From Candidatus Aminicenantota bacterium (GTDB taxonomy: Bacteria; Acidobacteriota; Aminicenantia; Aminicenantales; Aminicenantaceae): DNA of 49,997 nucleotides. The stretch's first letter is position 1. Every line of letters starts with the position of its first letter. Below, piece after piece: positions 17,377-26,550 of the stretch. A program made the translations under genes and the position numbers. The notes under the pieces were generated by a model. The model was not told the origin of the DNA. It made no database searches and was given only the letters and a program-made list of their open reading frames with translations. The stretch covers positions 1-49,997 of the forward strand of contig DRHQ01000014.1 of assembly GCA_011049545.1 (NCBI GenBank). Direction: 5' to 3'.

Positions 17377-19407
17377 CTAAAACACATAGGCCAATTTCAG
17401 GAATAGAGTGTGTCCTTGAACCCCTTTCTCTCCAAATCTAGCCGTTCCTTTTTGATAAGCTAACTGGAATAGGCCAAAGGGAGGCTGAAAACGATAGACA
17501 AAAACAACCTGGATGTTTCTCTTGTCAATAACCGAGTTTATCTGATAGAAGAGCTTCAGAAAGAGGTCCTTAGTAAAATATTTATTGGCGACGATAACGT
17601 GAATCCAAGTGCTTTCATTCTCAGGATCTGGAGAAAGAGAAAGATTAGTCAAGGTGTATTCCAAAGAAAGATTCCGGGATAGGTATTGCCTCAATTTCCC
17701 GGCTATGAGAGTGAAATCAGAGTCGAAATTCCTTCCGTTTTGATAACTTATAGAGACAGATTGCCATTCTCTTGTGTTATACCCGATGTCAACGCTTGAG
17801 TTATGATTTCTGAATTTCTTCTCGTAAAGCTTGTATTCCTGCTGATGACGAAATTTAAAGCGCAATTTATTTTGCAGGTCCAATGTCAGGGATTGCCAGA
17901 CATCCCAACTTCTTAAGGTCTTGTCCATTCCCCAATAGATATTATAGTTTGAGTTATACTCTATTCGATCCAAACCCCATTTCCTAAGCCAAAAAATCTT
18001 TTTCACTGCAGAATCGAATTCATGGCGATTGTCGTCTCGAATGAACCCAACGGCGTTGGCGTTATCACCGAAATACTTTCCCAAATACGTGTAACGAAGA
18101 TGAGTATGAAAAGTCCTTGAATCATAACTTGGCCTAAGGAAAAAAGCCAAATCACTGCTACTGCCGTCTCTGTAACTTATTGCGAATTGCCCTGTGAAGT
18201 TTAAGATATCTGTGAAGTAATGAAGAACATCCAAACCCACTGTTCCCTGATTCCTTCCATTAGTTAGTCTATTTGCAGCCAAAAACCCTATGCTGGAAAA
18301 CTCCCAGATATCCCGTTTCAAGCGCAACACGCTGAAATTGGTTGATGCCCCTTCCTCATCTCCCCCTCTAGTCTGTGCCGATAAGGCAGAAATCTCATAA
18401 CGGCCTCTTTTGCCGTAGAGCTTGATTCCTCCATAGATGTCAGCAATCTTTCTTGAATAAAACAATCTTATTCTTTGCTGATAGGCATCATTACCCTCTA
18501 AAAAGAAATTTCTCTTCTCAGGAAGGTGCAGTTCAAATCGGGTGAGATTGACTTGTTCCCGGTCCGCCTCGACAGTGGAAAAATCAGGGTTTATCGTTAA
18601 ATATCCTGAGATAGATTGGGAGAATGCATAACTTGCGTCCAGGCCAGCTTCAAAACCGGTTTTTTCACTTTCTTGAATCCTGGATATGCTATGTGGAATT
18701 ATTTCAATCTTCTTTTTGGTCATCTCTAGATCCAGCCCGGTAAGGGAGCCATTCACAGAAACTTTTTTGTATTCTTCAAAGGGACCTGTCCAGAAGTTTT
18801 TTTCAAATCGACGGGGAAAATATCGGCTAAATTGAATTCCCCATGTTTGATTTTTCCCAGACTGGAATTTTACTGCCGTAAAAGAGATAGCCATCTCAGC
18901 ACTCCATCCTTCCTCTATCCTGGCCCCAGCTGACTTCCAAATGCCATCCCAATTGGTATCAGCGATTAGGCCATTGTCAGTGACCCGGCCATCGTGCTGA
19001 ACTCCCAATGGATTGGTTCGAAAATAATACATTGTCCTATCGTCATTGAATGTGTCCAAATCCACCGTGACAGAATCGACTCCCATCATTAATCTATCTC
19101 TCCTTGTCTCCAACTCAATTTTCTCTGGCTCAGGATCATAACAGAGAAAGGCAATGTAGATATAGTCGTTATCATAGAGGATTTTAGCCACCGTCCTTAC
19201 TGAAGCCGGTTTGTCCTTATCTGGTTCAAATTGGATGAAATCGCCTACGGAAGGGGCGTTTTTCCATACTTCATCATCGAGAATTCCATCAATGACTGGT
19301 GGGATTTCTGTTCTTACGGCCGCAACTGTAAATTTTTCAAATTGACTGCAAATCAAACCTTGCCATAAAAAGAAGAAACACAACAACACAACAATTTTTT
19401 TCCTCAT
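17377..19407 (-). CDS. CBM9-like/DUF5916 outer-membrane protein
   Basis: The 676-residue protein has a signal peptide (MRKK... to CSQ). The first ~200 residues form a carbohydrate-binding family 9-like domain (PPVIDGILDDEVW, then DSVTVDLDTFNDDRTMYYF). The remainder is a DUF5916-type beta-barrel with NPDFSTVEAD and FFLEG motifs and an aromatic C-terminus (LAYVF). Proteins of this kind are common in Bacteroidota- and Acidobacteriota-like genomes and are thought to sit in the outer membrane; their substrate is not established. It stands alone on the minus strand between the M14 gene and the CapA-like gene, without the shared promoter cassette. The start has an AAGAGGAA site. Confidence 0.85.
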   Translation of the reverse strand: MRKKIVVLLCFFFLWQGLICSQFEKFTVAAVRTEIPPVIDGILDDEVWKNAPSVGDFIQFEPDKDKPASVRTVAKILYDNDYIYIAFLCYDPEPEKIELETRRDRLMMGVDSVTVDLDTFNDDRTMYYFRTNPLGVQHDGRVTDNGLIADTNWDGIWKSAGARIEEGWSAEMAISFTAVKFQSGKNQTWGIQFSRYFPRRFEKNFWTGPFEEYKKVSVNGSLTGLDLEMTKKKIEIIPHSISRIQESEKTGFEAGLDASYAFSQSISGYLTINPDFSTVEADREQVNLTRFELHLPEKRNFFLEGNDAYQQRIRLFYSRKIADIYGGIKLYGKRGRYEISALSAQTRGGDEEGASTNFSVLRLKRDIWEFSSIGFLAANRLTNGRNQGTVGLDVLHYFTDILNFTGQFAISYRDGSSSDLAFFLRPSYDSRTFHTHLRYTYLGKYFGDNANAVGFIRDDNRHEFDSAVKKIFWLRKWGLDRIEYNSNYNIYWGMDKTLRSWDVWQSLTLDLQNKLRFKFRHQQEYKLYEKKFRNHNSSVDIGYNTREWQSVSISYQNGRNFDSDFTLIAGKLRQYLSRNLSLEYTLTNLSLSPDPENESTWIHVIVANKYFTKDLFLKLFYQINSVIDKRNIQVVFVYRFQPPFGLFQLAYQKGTARFGEKGVQGHTLFLKLAYVF

Positions 19408-19694
19408 ATATTCCTCTTAATCAAAAAAGATGAGTCAATATATCAACTTTAGCCTGATTTAGCAACTGCCTTGAGCCGATTCTGAAAGTGATCCAAAACT
19501 ACATGATCCCTTTGCGTGAAAAATACGAATGGGGATACATCATCCCCTTCATGATCTACTGAAGCCACGACAGCTAAGGAGCAGGTCAGGCTCATATTAT
19601 AGGTCGTTCAGAATAATGCGTTTCTTAGTAACACCCCTATTTTAATGTATGTTCACTGCTTTATTCATAATCATGACAACGAGAGAGCGGACTG
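19408..19694. other. Intergenic stretch with one stem-loop, no gene
   Basis: No coding region is visible. A perfect stem GGGGAT-ACATC-ATCCCC lies near 19532-19548 without a T-run. The rest is unremarkable. Confidence 0.5.
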
Positions 19695-19723
19695 TTGACA
19701 GGTACTCCCTTGGGCCATATAAT
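19695..19723 (+). promoter_or_regulatory. Consensus sigma-70 promoter for the CapA-like gene
   Basis: TTGACA (19695-19700), a 17-bp spacer and TATAAT (19718-19723) are both perfect consensus hexamers. Transcription near 19730 would give a leader of about 57 bases before the ATG at 19787, which rules out an upstream in-frame ATG at 19649. Confidence 0.8.
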
Positions 19724-19786
19724 AAAAAAATTCTCTATGTATTTATCATCGAGTTCAGAAAAAAAAATTTAAGAGGAGGTTATTCC

Positions 19787-21088
19787 ATGAATTTACGAAA
19801 ATTTATCTTTTCGAAAAAGTTGGGCAGGGTTACTCTGACATTATTAGCAGTGCTGCTGTGGGGATTAAGCCCGGGTTTTACTCGTGGAGGCAATGATGGC
19901 TCTCCAGCTGCAAAAAAGATCAACTGGAATCAGAGGGTCGATAAATTGTTAAAGGTATCCCAGGAAGGAGATATCATCCTGACAGCAGTAGGGGATATGA
20001 TATACAATGAGGAGATAAGCCACTTTACAGAACCTCACTATAAAAATCTTTACCGTATAATCAGGGATGCAAGATTGTCCTATGGCAATCTGGAAATGTC
20101 CCTGAATGAAAAGCCAGAGCTTCAAAGAAGCACATACCTGTTTCGCATGGGCAGGGATTTTGCCTGGGAGATAGTCAAACTCGGCATTAATATGGTCAGT
20201 CTAGCAAATAATCACGCCTTTGACTATGGAACTGAGGGACTTAAAGAATGTATGCGCATCCTCAGAACAAGCGGTATCACTTATGCCGGCGCAGGCATGA
20301 ATCTCGCACGGGCCAGAGCCGGAAGCAGTGAAAGAGTCCAGAAGACAAGATTTGCCCTGCTCTCATTCGATTCGTCTCCTTGGGTACGATGGACAAATCC
20401 TAATGAACCCAGCATTGCCACTGTCAGAGCCCCAAGAATCCTGCTCGAGAAGGAAGACGGCACGACCGAAGCCATGCCTGCTCCTCTTTGGGGGGATGTC
20501 AAGGCCATGGAAGACGCCATCATCTTGGCCAAGAGGAATGCAGATATTGTTATAGTCGCCTTTCACTTTCACTGGGCCTCCTGGTCCATGGCTGACGGCA
20601 TACCGAATAAGGTGCCGCCTCACCAAACTCCAGTTATTCACAGGGCCATTGATGCCGGGGCTGATATCATTATCGGCGCAGGGCCACATGTCCTGAGGGG
20701 TATAGAGATTTACAAAGGTAAGCCTATCTTCTATAGCCTAGGAAATTTCGTCTATCACTGGAAAACACCAGAAAAGATTCCTCCCATCATCTGGGAACGG
20801 AGTGATGAAACTTCTTCAGGTGTGATAGGCTCGGATCCTAGTCTTAGAGGCCTTGATGTCCGGGAAGTGTGTGATTCAGTTTTAGTCAGGTTTACCATAA
20901 GGGATAAAAAGATCCACAGAATCGAGCTTATCCCTGCAATCACAGATGATCGAGGACCACATATGGGCGACCCCAGGCTAGTGAATGATAAGCGAGGTAA
21001 AGAGATAATAGATTATCTTCAGGAACTCTCAAAGCCGTACGGAACTAAAATCCTCTACAAGGAATGGTATGGAGTAGTAGAAAAATAA
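19787..21088 (+). CDS. CapA-family (poly-gamma-glutamate synthesis type) metallophosphatase-like protein
   Basis: The 433-residue protein starts at the ATG behind AGAGGAGG and downstream of a consensus promoter. It has a signal or anchor sequence (residues ~12-32) and the PGA_cap fold signature: TAVGDMIYN, NLEMSLN, SLANNHAFDYG, FHFHWA, GAGPHVLRG and FYSLGNFVY. Family members take part in poly-gamma-glutamate capsule handling or act as metallophosphatase-like proteins of unknown substrate. No other capB/C genes are nearby, so a capsule role is not supported here; its place among peptidases fits a gamma-linked or D-glutamate-containing substrate only as a guess. Its stop is two bases from the stop of the convergent D-aminoacylase. 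Confidence 0.85.
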   Translation: MNLRKFIFSKKLGRVTLTLLAVLLWGLSPGFTRGGNDGSPAAKKINWNQRVDKLLKVSQEGDIILTAVGDMIYNEEISHFTEPHYKNLYRIIRDARLSYGNLEMSLNEKPELQRSTYLFRMGRDFAWEIVKLGINMVSLANNHAFDYGTEGLKECMRILRTSGITYAGAGMNLARARAGSSERVQKTRFALLSFDSSPWVRWTNPNEPSIATVRAPRILLEKEDGTTEAMPAPLWGDVKAMEDAIILAKRNADIVIVAFHFHWASWSMADGIPNKVPPHQTPVIHRAIDAGADIIIGAGPHVLRGIEIYKGKPIFYSLGNFVYHWKTPEKIPPIIWERSDETSSGVIGSDPSLRGLDVREVCDSVLVRFTIRDKKIHRIELIPAITDDRGPHMGDPRLVNDKRGKEIIDYLQELSKPYGTKILYKEWYGVVEK

Positions 21089-21096
21089 GCTTATTT
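21083..21096. other. Palindrome holding two convergent stop codons
   Basis: AAATAAGCTTATTT is a perfect 14-bp palindrome that contains the TAA of the CapA-like gene and the TAA of the opposing D-aminoacylase. It may weakly end transcription in both directions; flanking A and T tracts support this, but the stem is short. Confidence 0.35.
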
Positions 21097-22803
21097 GTTT
21101 TCAGTTAGCAGCAGCAATTTCCCGCTAAGAGCACCATTATATTTCCCATTTTCTATACTAATCTTTCCATTCACAATCACGTATTCAGTCCCCGTGCTGT
21201 ACTGGCGTGCATCGGAGTTTGTGCCGTTATCCCTGACAGTTTCAGGGTCGAATATAACTATATCAGCCCTGTAACCTTTCATGAGCAATCCTCTATCCTT
21301 TATCTGTAGGAAAGAAGCAGGAAGGGAGGTCATCTTCTTGACGGCATTCTCCAGTGTCAATAGCTTCTCTTCTCTTACGTACTTTCGGAGTACTCTGGCT
21401 TGACTGCCAAAAGCGCGGGGATGCCCAATTCTGGGCACGTCGGTCTCCTTTAAGATAGGCACTGCGTCCCCATCACTTGAAAACATCAACCAATCTTGCT
21501 TCATCGCATACTTCATGTCGTCCTCCGACATGACTCCACAAGCGACGTACAGGTCAGGTTCATCAATGACTAAATCTGCGGCAAGATCAAAGGGATCTTT
21601 ATTTTGTTCCTTGGCAATGTCCGATAGGATTTTTCCAACCAGATGAGCGTTTTTCTCGGCAATTGTAACCAAATAACTATCCCAACCAGCTAAGGCCACG
21701 GCACTTGGCCTGTGAGGCTCTCCCTCGAGCACTGACTTCCTGATCTGCTTCCGTTTTGACTTATCAGCGAGGGCTTTTGCCAGCTCATCCACATACTGCT
21801 TTTTAAGCTTCTCCCTCTCCGAATCTGGTAGATTCCGGTCCCTCATTTTTTTCCTGAGTTCTGCGAATGGTTCCATGTCATTCGGAAGATGAAAAGGAGC
21901 CCAGCCAGCGTTTCTGGCAATCGGCAGAATTCGCCCCCCTGATGCATAGTGATAGGGATACATATCTGCAACGACGTATACTCCTCTGGTCCGGGCATCG
22001 TTAATCAATTTGACAGTCTCTTTCATCTTCCCCCAGTAATCCTTTCTACATACTTTGAAGTGGGATACATTGGCTCGCACTCCGGCTTCTTCAGCGATTC
22101 GGATAGTTTCCTGAGTAGATTCAGGTACACGATCAAATTCATTGCGCTGGTGACTGGCATAAATCCCTCCAAACTCGCCAACGACCTTTGTGACCTCGAT
22201 GATTTCTTCGGTAGCTGCATAGCGGCCGGGTATATATTCTAAACCTGTACTTATCCCCCAAGCGCCTTCTCTCATCGCTTGTCGGACAATCTCCTTAATC
22301 TTATCCAGCTCCTCTGGTGTAGCATCACGCGGTTCCACGCCCATGACTGATCTGCGGACTGTACCGAATCCAACCAGATGGACGGCATTTGTTCCGATTC
22401 CTTGTTTTTCCCACTTGTCCTTGGTCTTAGCAATCTCAAATGTCCCATCACCGCAATTGCCTGTAACTACTGTTGTTGTCCCCTGGATCAGATAGTTCAA
22501 GTTCGCATTGGCATCGGGCCTTCCTAATCCTCCATCACAGTGAGTGTGCGCATCGATAAATCCGGGGGAAACCGCCAATCCCTTGGCATCAATGGTTTTA
22601 GCGGCAGTTCTTCCAGAAAGGTCTCCAATCTCTGTAATTGTATCCCCAGTTATGCCGACGTCGCCATAAAACCAGGGATTCCCCGTTCCGTCAATGATCT
22701 TTCCATTCTTTACAAGGATGTCAAATTTTCCATCCTTGGATCCTGCCAAAGAAAACATCATAATTGCCAAGGCACTGAAGAGTATTAGCCACCGTTTAAA
22801 CAT
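21091..22803 (-). CDS. N-acyl-D-amino-acid deacylase (D-aminoacylase), paralogue 2, lipobox lost
   Basis: The 570-residue amidohydrolase has its metal residues intact: HTHC (86-89), TGNCG (C117), ASHQRNE, SHFKVC and SSDGDA. Its closest relative here is the protein at 26551; even the upstream DNA is similar (both share AAGCGAA-CTTGAATTTAAATAAG and CGGTTTTA). The leader MFKRWLI...FSLAGS matches that of 26551 (FSLAGC), but the lipobox cysteine is serine, so it is probably released into the periplasm or left with an uncleaved anchor rather than lipidated. AGAGGAGG precedes the ATG. It faces away from the third receptor across 665 bases containing promoter cassette 4. D-amino-acid specificity is unknown. 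Confidence 0.9.
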   Translation of the reverse strand: MFKRWLILFSALAIMMFSLAGSKDGKFDILVKNGKIIDGTGNPWFYGDVGITGDTITEIGDLSGRTAAKTIDAKGLAVSPGFIDAHTHCDGGLGRPDANANLNYLIQGTTTVVTGNCGDGTFEIAKTKDKWEKQGIGTNAVHLVGFGTVRRSVMGVEPRDATPEELDKIKEIVRQAMREGAWGISTGLEYIPGRYAATEEIIEVTKVVGEFGGIYASHQRNEFDRVPESTQETIRIAEEAGVRANVSHFKVCRKDYWGKMKETVKLINDARTRGVYVVADMYPYHYASGGRILPIARNAGWAPFHLPNDMEPFAELRKKMRDRNLPDSEREKLKKQYVDELAKALADKSKRKQIRKSVLEGEPHRPSAVALAGWDSYLVTIAEKNAHLVGKILSDIAKEQNKDPFDLAADLVIDEPDLYVACGVMSEDDMKYAMKQDWLMFSSDGDAVPILKETDVPRIGHPRAFGSQARVLRKYVREEKLLTLENAVKKMTSLPASFLQIKDRGLLMKGYRADIVIFDPETVRDNGTNSDARQYSTGTEYVIVNGKISIENGKYNGALSGKLLLLTENK

Positions 22804-22940
22804 TGTTGCCTCCTCTTTTTAAAATTATATTTATCTCCCCTTTTTGGCTCGAGCAGAAACCTACTCCTAAAACCGATGTACTTATTTAAATTCAAGGTTC
22901 GCTTGCCCTAAATCCGGGATTTATGGCCTTTTTACATATA

Positions 22941-22981
22941 AAATTTTTCTATCTATCTCTTCTAGTCTTCATAGACTTCAT
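22941..22981 (-). pseudogene. Remnant of an Lrp/AsnC gene 5' end
   Basis: On the minus strand this reads MKSMK then goes out of frame and stops, but at the DNA level it matches the first ~14 codons of the Lrp gene (7540-7498) with a one-base insertion and substitutions. The sequence upstream of it (22982-23060) also matches the DNA upstream of the intact gene. It shows that an Lrp gene once stood divergent from receptor 3. Confidence 0.72.
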
Positions 22982-23040
22982 GTTACCATAAATTATCAAA
23001 CATTAATAAGAATGTAAACTTTATGAGAGATCTTCCCAAC

Positions 23041-23273
23041 AATTGTCCTCTGCATCTGACATGTAAAATAAATTATGTCCAGACATCAAACCCTGCAAAT
23101 CCCTTCAAAAGAAGCAATAATCATGACATTAAATCTCGAAAACTTTCGATTGTACATTTAGATAATAATAAAGCCTCCTATCTTTACGGTTTAACATATT
23201 TTGTCTAATAGTTTGGATAATTTTGCATTAATGGATATTATTGCTTGACATCCTGATGTTATTCTCTTATTTT
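23041..23273 (+). promoter_or_regulatory. Shared promoter cassette, copy 4 (before TonB receptor 3)
   Basis: The cassette runs from AATTGTCCTCTGCAT through the CAGACATCAAACCCTGCAAA and GAAGCAATAATCATGACATTA blocks to TTGACA (23245-23250), a 17-bp spacer and TATTTT (23268-23273). The dyad ACATC-CT-GATGT is perfect. The leader downstream, including GTGAAAACCACTAATT, is shared with receptor 2 and partly with the M19 gene. The rest of the 22804-23468 gap holds the Lrp remnant and a D-aminoacylase leader. Confidence 0.78.
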
Positions 23274-23416
23274 TTGTTTAGATAAGTAAAAAGAGTAAGA
23301 GGAGTATTAATCTAGCTTGCGTGAAAACCACTAATTAAACTTGTAATATTGTTAATTTGATATGAGCGGAGGTGGATATAAAAGAAATGAAATGATATGT
23401 ATCTATGAAAATAAGG

Positions 23417-23435
23417 GGGAAAGGAAATCTTTCCC
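23417..23435 (+). promoter_or_regulatory. Leader stem-loop before TonB receptor 3
   Basis: GGGAAAG-GAAAT-CTTTCCC, the same stem as at 11264-11282 with another loop, again 33 bases before the start codon. The kept stem with a changed loop suggests that the RNA fold matters. Confidence 0.5.
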
Positions 23436-23468
23436 AGGGAATGAAAATACAAGGAATAGGAGGTTTAA

Positions 23469-26174
23469 ATGAAAGAGTTCAAGAGAGTAATTGTATTAGT
23501 CCTGGCACTTGGTCTTCTCTGGAGTATGTCTTATTCGCAGTCTAAAGTGACAGGTGCTTTGGAAGGTACAGTCGTCGACGATGAGGAGAGTGCGCTTCCA
23601 GGAGTAGAGATTAAACTCTCTTCTCCAGACATGATGGGAGGCTCTCGAAGTAGAGTTACAGATGCAGACGGTAAATTCAGATTCATTGGACTCCTGCCAG
23701 GAACTTATGCTCTTGAGGCAGGACTTCAAGGATTTACCCCTCAAAGGAGAGAAGACATCAGGTTGTTTGTCGGACAAACTTTGATTGTTGATTTTGTTCT
23801 CCAGATAGGAACATTGCAAGAAGCGATTACGGTAACAGGTACAGCCCCTCTTATTGATGTCAGAGATTCCGCAGTTGCTACTCATCACATTCCAGAGTCA
23901 ACAATAAAAGATGTTGTTTTTTCTCGCGATTCTTATCAATATTTTGCGATGGATCTAGCACCTGGTACCTATGTAGCAGGTTGGCATGGGATTAAGGCTT
24001 ATGGAGGTACAACGAGGAGCGGGAATACTTATTCAATGGACGGTGTGGAGTTTTCTCACGGTGGCTTTGGGTCGAGCTGGATGGAATCAGACTCTAATAT
24101 TTTTTCCGAGGCAGAAGTAGAAGGCCTGGGCGCCGCGGCTGAATACGATGGTTTTGATGGCCTTCATCTGAGTCTTGTTACAAAGAGCGGAGGAAATACT
24201 GTTGACGGGATGCTACAATTTAATTACGGGGGAATTGCTTGGAGCCAAGAAAGTGTCGATCGCAGTGATCCCTTCTATCAACTAATAGAAGATCCCGAGA
24301 AGGAGGGCTTAATATACGGACATTTCAATCTCGGAGGTCCGCTTGTTAAGGATAAGCTCTGGTATTTTGCTTCAGGAACTTACAGAAAATTTACATATGA
24401 AGAAAGTATAGTACAACTTCCGTCTGAAGAATACGAGACGGGAAGATACTATAAGTATCTCCCGACAGGCATTATTAAATTTACCTTCCAAGCCACTTCG
24501 TCCACCAGACTCGCGGCTTTCTTTGTAATGGACTATTTTAAGATGGAACATGCGTACCAGGGTATTTACACACCTTTTGAAGCAGCGGGGTGGGAACGTG
24601 AGCCATCTTGGGTTGCCAACATGAGAATATTCCATTCTTTTTCAGACAAGACATTTATAGAAACTACACTTGGATATACAAAATCGGGATTTGGAGTGGG
24701 AGGCTATTCGGAGGAAGCCATGCATATTGATGATATCACAGGAATTGCCTCTGTAAATTATGGATGGAGGATACAAGACGATGCCCCTCGTTATTCTGCA
24801 AATGTTGCATTATCCCATCATGCTGATGATTTTATTTCGGGTTCTCATGATTTTAAGTTTGGCGTTGAAGTTGAACATATTTCAGATCATTATACTTATC
24901 GCTTCCACGGTGATGTTTATTATATAGACAACGTTGAATATGATGGTTATTACTATGATTATGCTTATTACTGGGCTATGGATGTACAACCTAAGGCTTT
25001 TAGAGCAGCTGCTTTTGTTCAGGACAGTTGGAATATTGGTAATCTTACAATCAACCCTGGGTTACGTTTCAATTATTACAAAGGGACTCTTCAAACTTCT
25101 ACTGAAGTATTTAAAACCAGTGGTTTTGCACCGAGATTAGGTATTACTTGGGATGTTTTTGGGGATCACAAAACTGCTCTGAAAGCTCATTATGGAAGAT
25201 TCTATGACAAATTCATTACAGGTATATTTGATAATGCGAGTGCTGGGGAGGAGGATTTTATCGGATATATAGTTGAGGATGATGGGAGTTTATCTGAAAT
25301 ATGGAGAGATCCTTTTTCTAATCCGACAACTATAGATCCAGATATAAAAATGCCTTCTTTAGATCAGTTCTCTTTTGGAATAGAAAGAGAACTGATGGCA
25401 GATACATCTGTTGCCTTATCCTTTGTATACAAGAGATGGTATAATTCTATTTCTCGAGTGAACATAGGTGAAGTATTTGATTTAACTGATTTTACATTTA
25501 CAGATGAACAGGGACAAAGTCAAACATGGGATATATATGATCGCACTACTGAAGCGTCTACATACTCACTGACCAATCCCCGGCCAGGTGATACTCCTTA
25601 TATAGAAAGGGAGAGTAAACAAACGTATATGGGCTTCATCGCTGAGTTTGAAAAAAGATTTTCAGACAATTGGATGCTTAATGCTTCTTATTCATATGGA
25701 AAGGAAAAATTCTGGCCCACTGGCACGGATCCAAACGACCTGGTGGGTTTTGATCGTTGGGGTGGAGAACCTGTTGCTTATCCATTTCATATTTTCAAGG
25801 TATACGGAACATTTCTCTTGCCATGGGATATCAAATTCAGCCCCACCTTCAATTGGAGATCTGCATTCACGGGAGATGGCAGATGGGAAGCAGATGTAAG
25901 AGCTCCTGGTAGTATTACAGGCAGGCCTACGGTTAATATCGAAATACCAAACTCTAATAAGCTTCCTTCTTACATAGCTCTTGATTTAAGAATGGAAAAG
26001 AGTTTCACAATCCAAGGTGATCTACGATTAGCAGGCTACTTAGATATTTACAATGTTCTTAATCGACAAAAAGCAACAAGCGTACAATCCCGACTAACAT
26101 ATTCTGATTTTGGACTGGCCACTGGTGTTAATTACGGAAGAGAGTTCAGGCTTGGAATTCGACTTTACTTCTAA
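23469..26174 (+). CDS. TonB-dependent receptor with carboxypeptidase-like N-terminal domain, receptor 3
   Basis: The 901-residue protein starts at an ATG behind AGGAGG. Its layout equals that of receptor 2: signal peptide to SYSQ, carboxypeptidase-regulatory-like domain, plug (YSMDGVEFS, HLSLVTKSGGN) and a beta-barrel ending RLYF. Identity to receptor 2 is very high in the first ~180 residues and in the later barrel (DVFGDHKTALKAHYGRFYDKF), and lower in the stretches around residues 230-450, where ligand-binding loops are expected. This suggests duplication followed by a change of ligand. A D-aminoacylase gene follows on the same strand after the shared tail repeat. Confidence 0.9.
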   Translation: MKEFKRVIVLVLALGLLWSMSYSQSKVTGALEGTVVDDEESALPGVEIKLSSPDMMGGSRSRVTDADGKFRFIGLLPGTYALEAGLQGFTPQRREDIRLFVGQTLIVDFVLQIGTLQEAITVTGTAPLIDVRDSAVATHHIPESTIKDVVFSRDSYQYFAMDLAPGTYVAGWHGIKAYGGTTRSGNTYSMDGVEFSHGGFGSSWMESDSNIFSEAEVEGLGAAAEYDGFDGLHLSLVTKSGGNTVDGMLQFNYGGIAWSQESVDRSDPFYQLIEDPEKEGLIYGHFNLGGPLVKDKLWYFASGTYRKFTYEESIVQLPSEEYETGRYYKYLPTGIIKFTFQATSSTRLAAFFVMDYFKMEHAYQGIYTPFEAAGWEREPSWVANMRIFHSFSDKTFIETTLGYTKSGFGVGGYSEEAMHIDDITGIASVNYGWRIQDDAPRYSANVALSHHADDFISGSHDFKFGVEVEHISDHYTYRFHGDVYYIDNVEYDGYYYDYAYYWAMDVQPKAFRAAAFVQDSWNIGNLTINPGLRFNYYKGTLQTSTEVFKTSGFAPRLGITWDVFGDHKTALKAHYGRFYDKFITGIFDNASAGEEDFIGYIVEDDGSLSEIWRDPFSNPTTIDPDIKMPSLDQFSFGIERELMADTSVALSFVYKRWYNSISRVNIGEVFDLTDFTFTDEQGQSQTWDIYDRTTEASTYSLTNPRPGDTPYIERESKQTYMGFIAEFEKRFSDNWMLNASYSYGKEKFWPTGTDPNDLVGFDRWGGEPVAYPFHIFKVYGTFLLPWDIKFSPTFNWRSAFTGDGRWEADVRAPGSITGRPTVNIEIPNSNKLPSYIALDLRMEKSFTIQGDLRLAGYLDIYNVLNRQKATSVQSRLTYSDFGLATGVNYGREFRLGIRLYF

Positions 26175-26197
26175 GAGTGCGGAGCGCATAGTTCTAT

Positions 26198-26460
26198 AGG
26201 CAGAGTTCCACGGCTTACCGTCGGGTGAAAGTGTAGGCGGCGATATGCTTTGCTTACGAAGTAGCGGTTAGATTACTTGAACACACTTGCATATCGCTAA
26301 GGGTAGCATATAGTACAGATAACCAAATATCGCCGCCCCATCCTAAATCCTGGAGAACAACTGTATTTACGAAAACTTTTTCCCCAGGTTAGGCAGAGCT
26401 TGCAGGGATACGCCATAGTAGAATATAGCTTACAGGTCGGTCCCCTATTCAAATGATGAT
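26198..26460 (+). repeat. Receptor 3'-tail repeat, copy 2
   Basis: Matches 14019-14364 at both ends. The 11-bp inverted arms are at 26236-26246 and 26327-26337; the middle differs and has its own inner pair GCGATATGC / GCATATCGC. No REP element is present. The remaining 26461-26550 is the D-aminoacylase leader, similar to the one before 22803. Confidence 0.7.
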
Positions 26461-26550
26461 GATCATCCCTTCCCGGGTTTACGGCAAGCGAATCTTGAAT
26501 TTAAATAAGTGCAGCGGTTTTAAAATTAGTTTTAAAAATAGGAGGTAATA

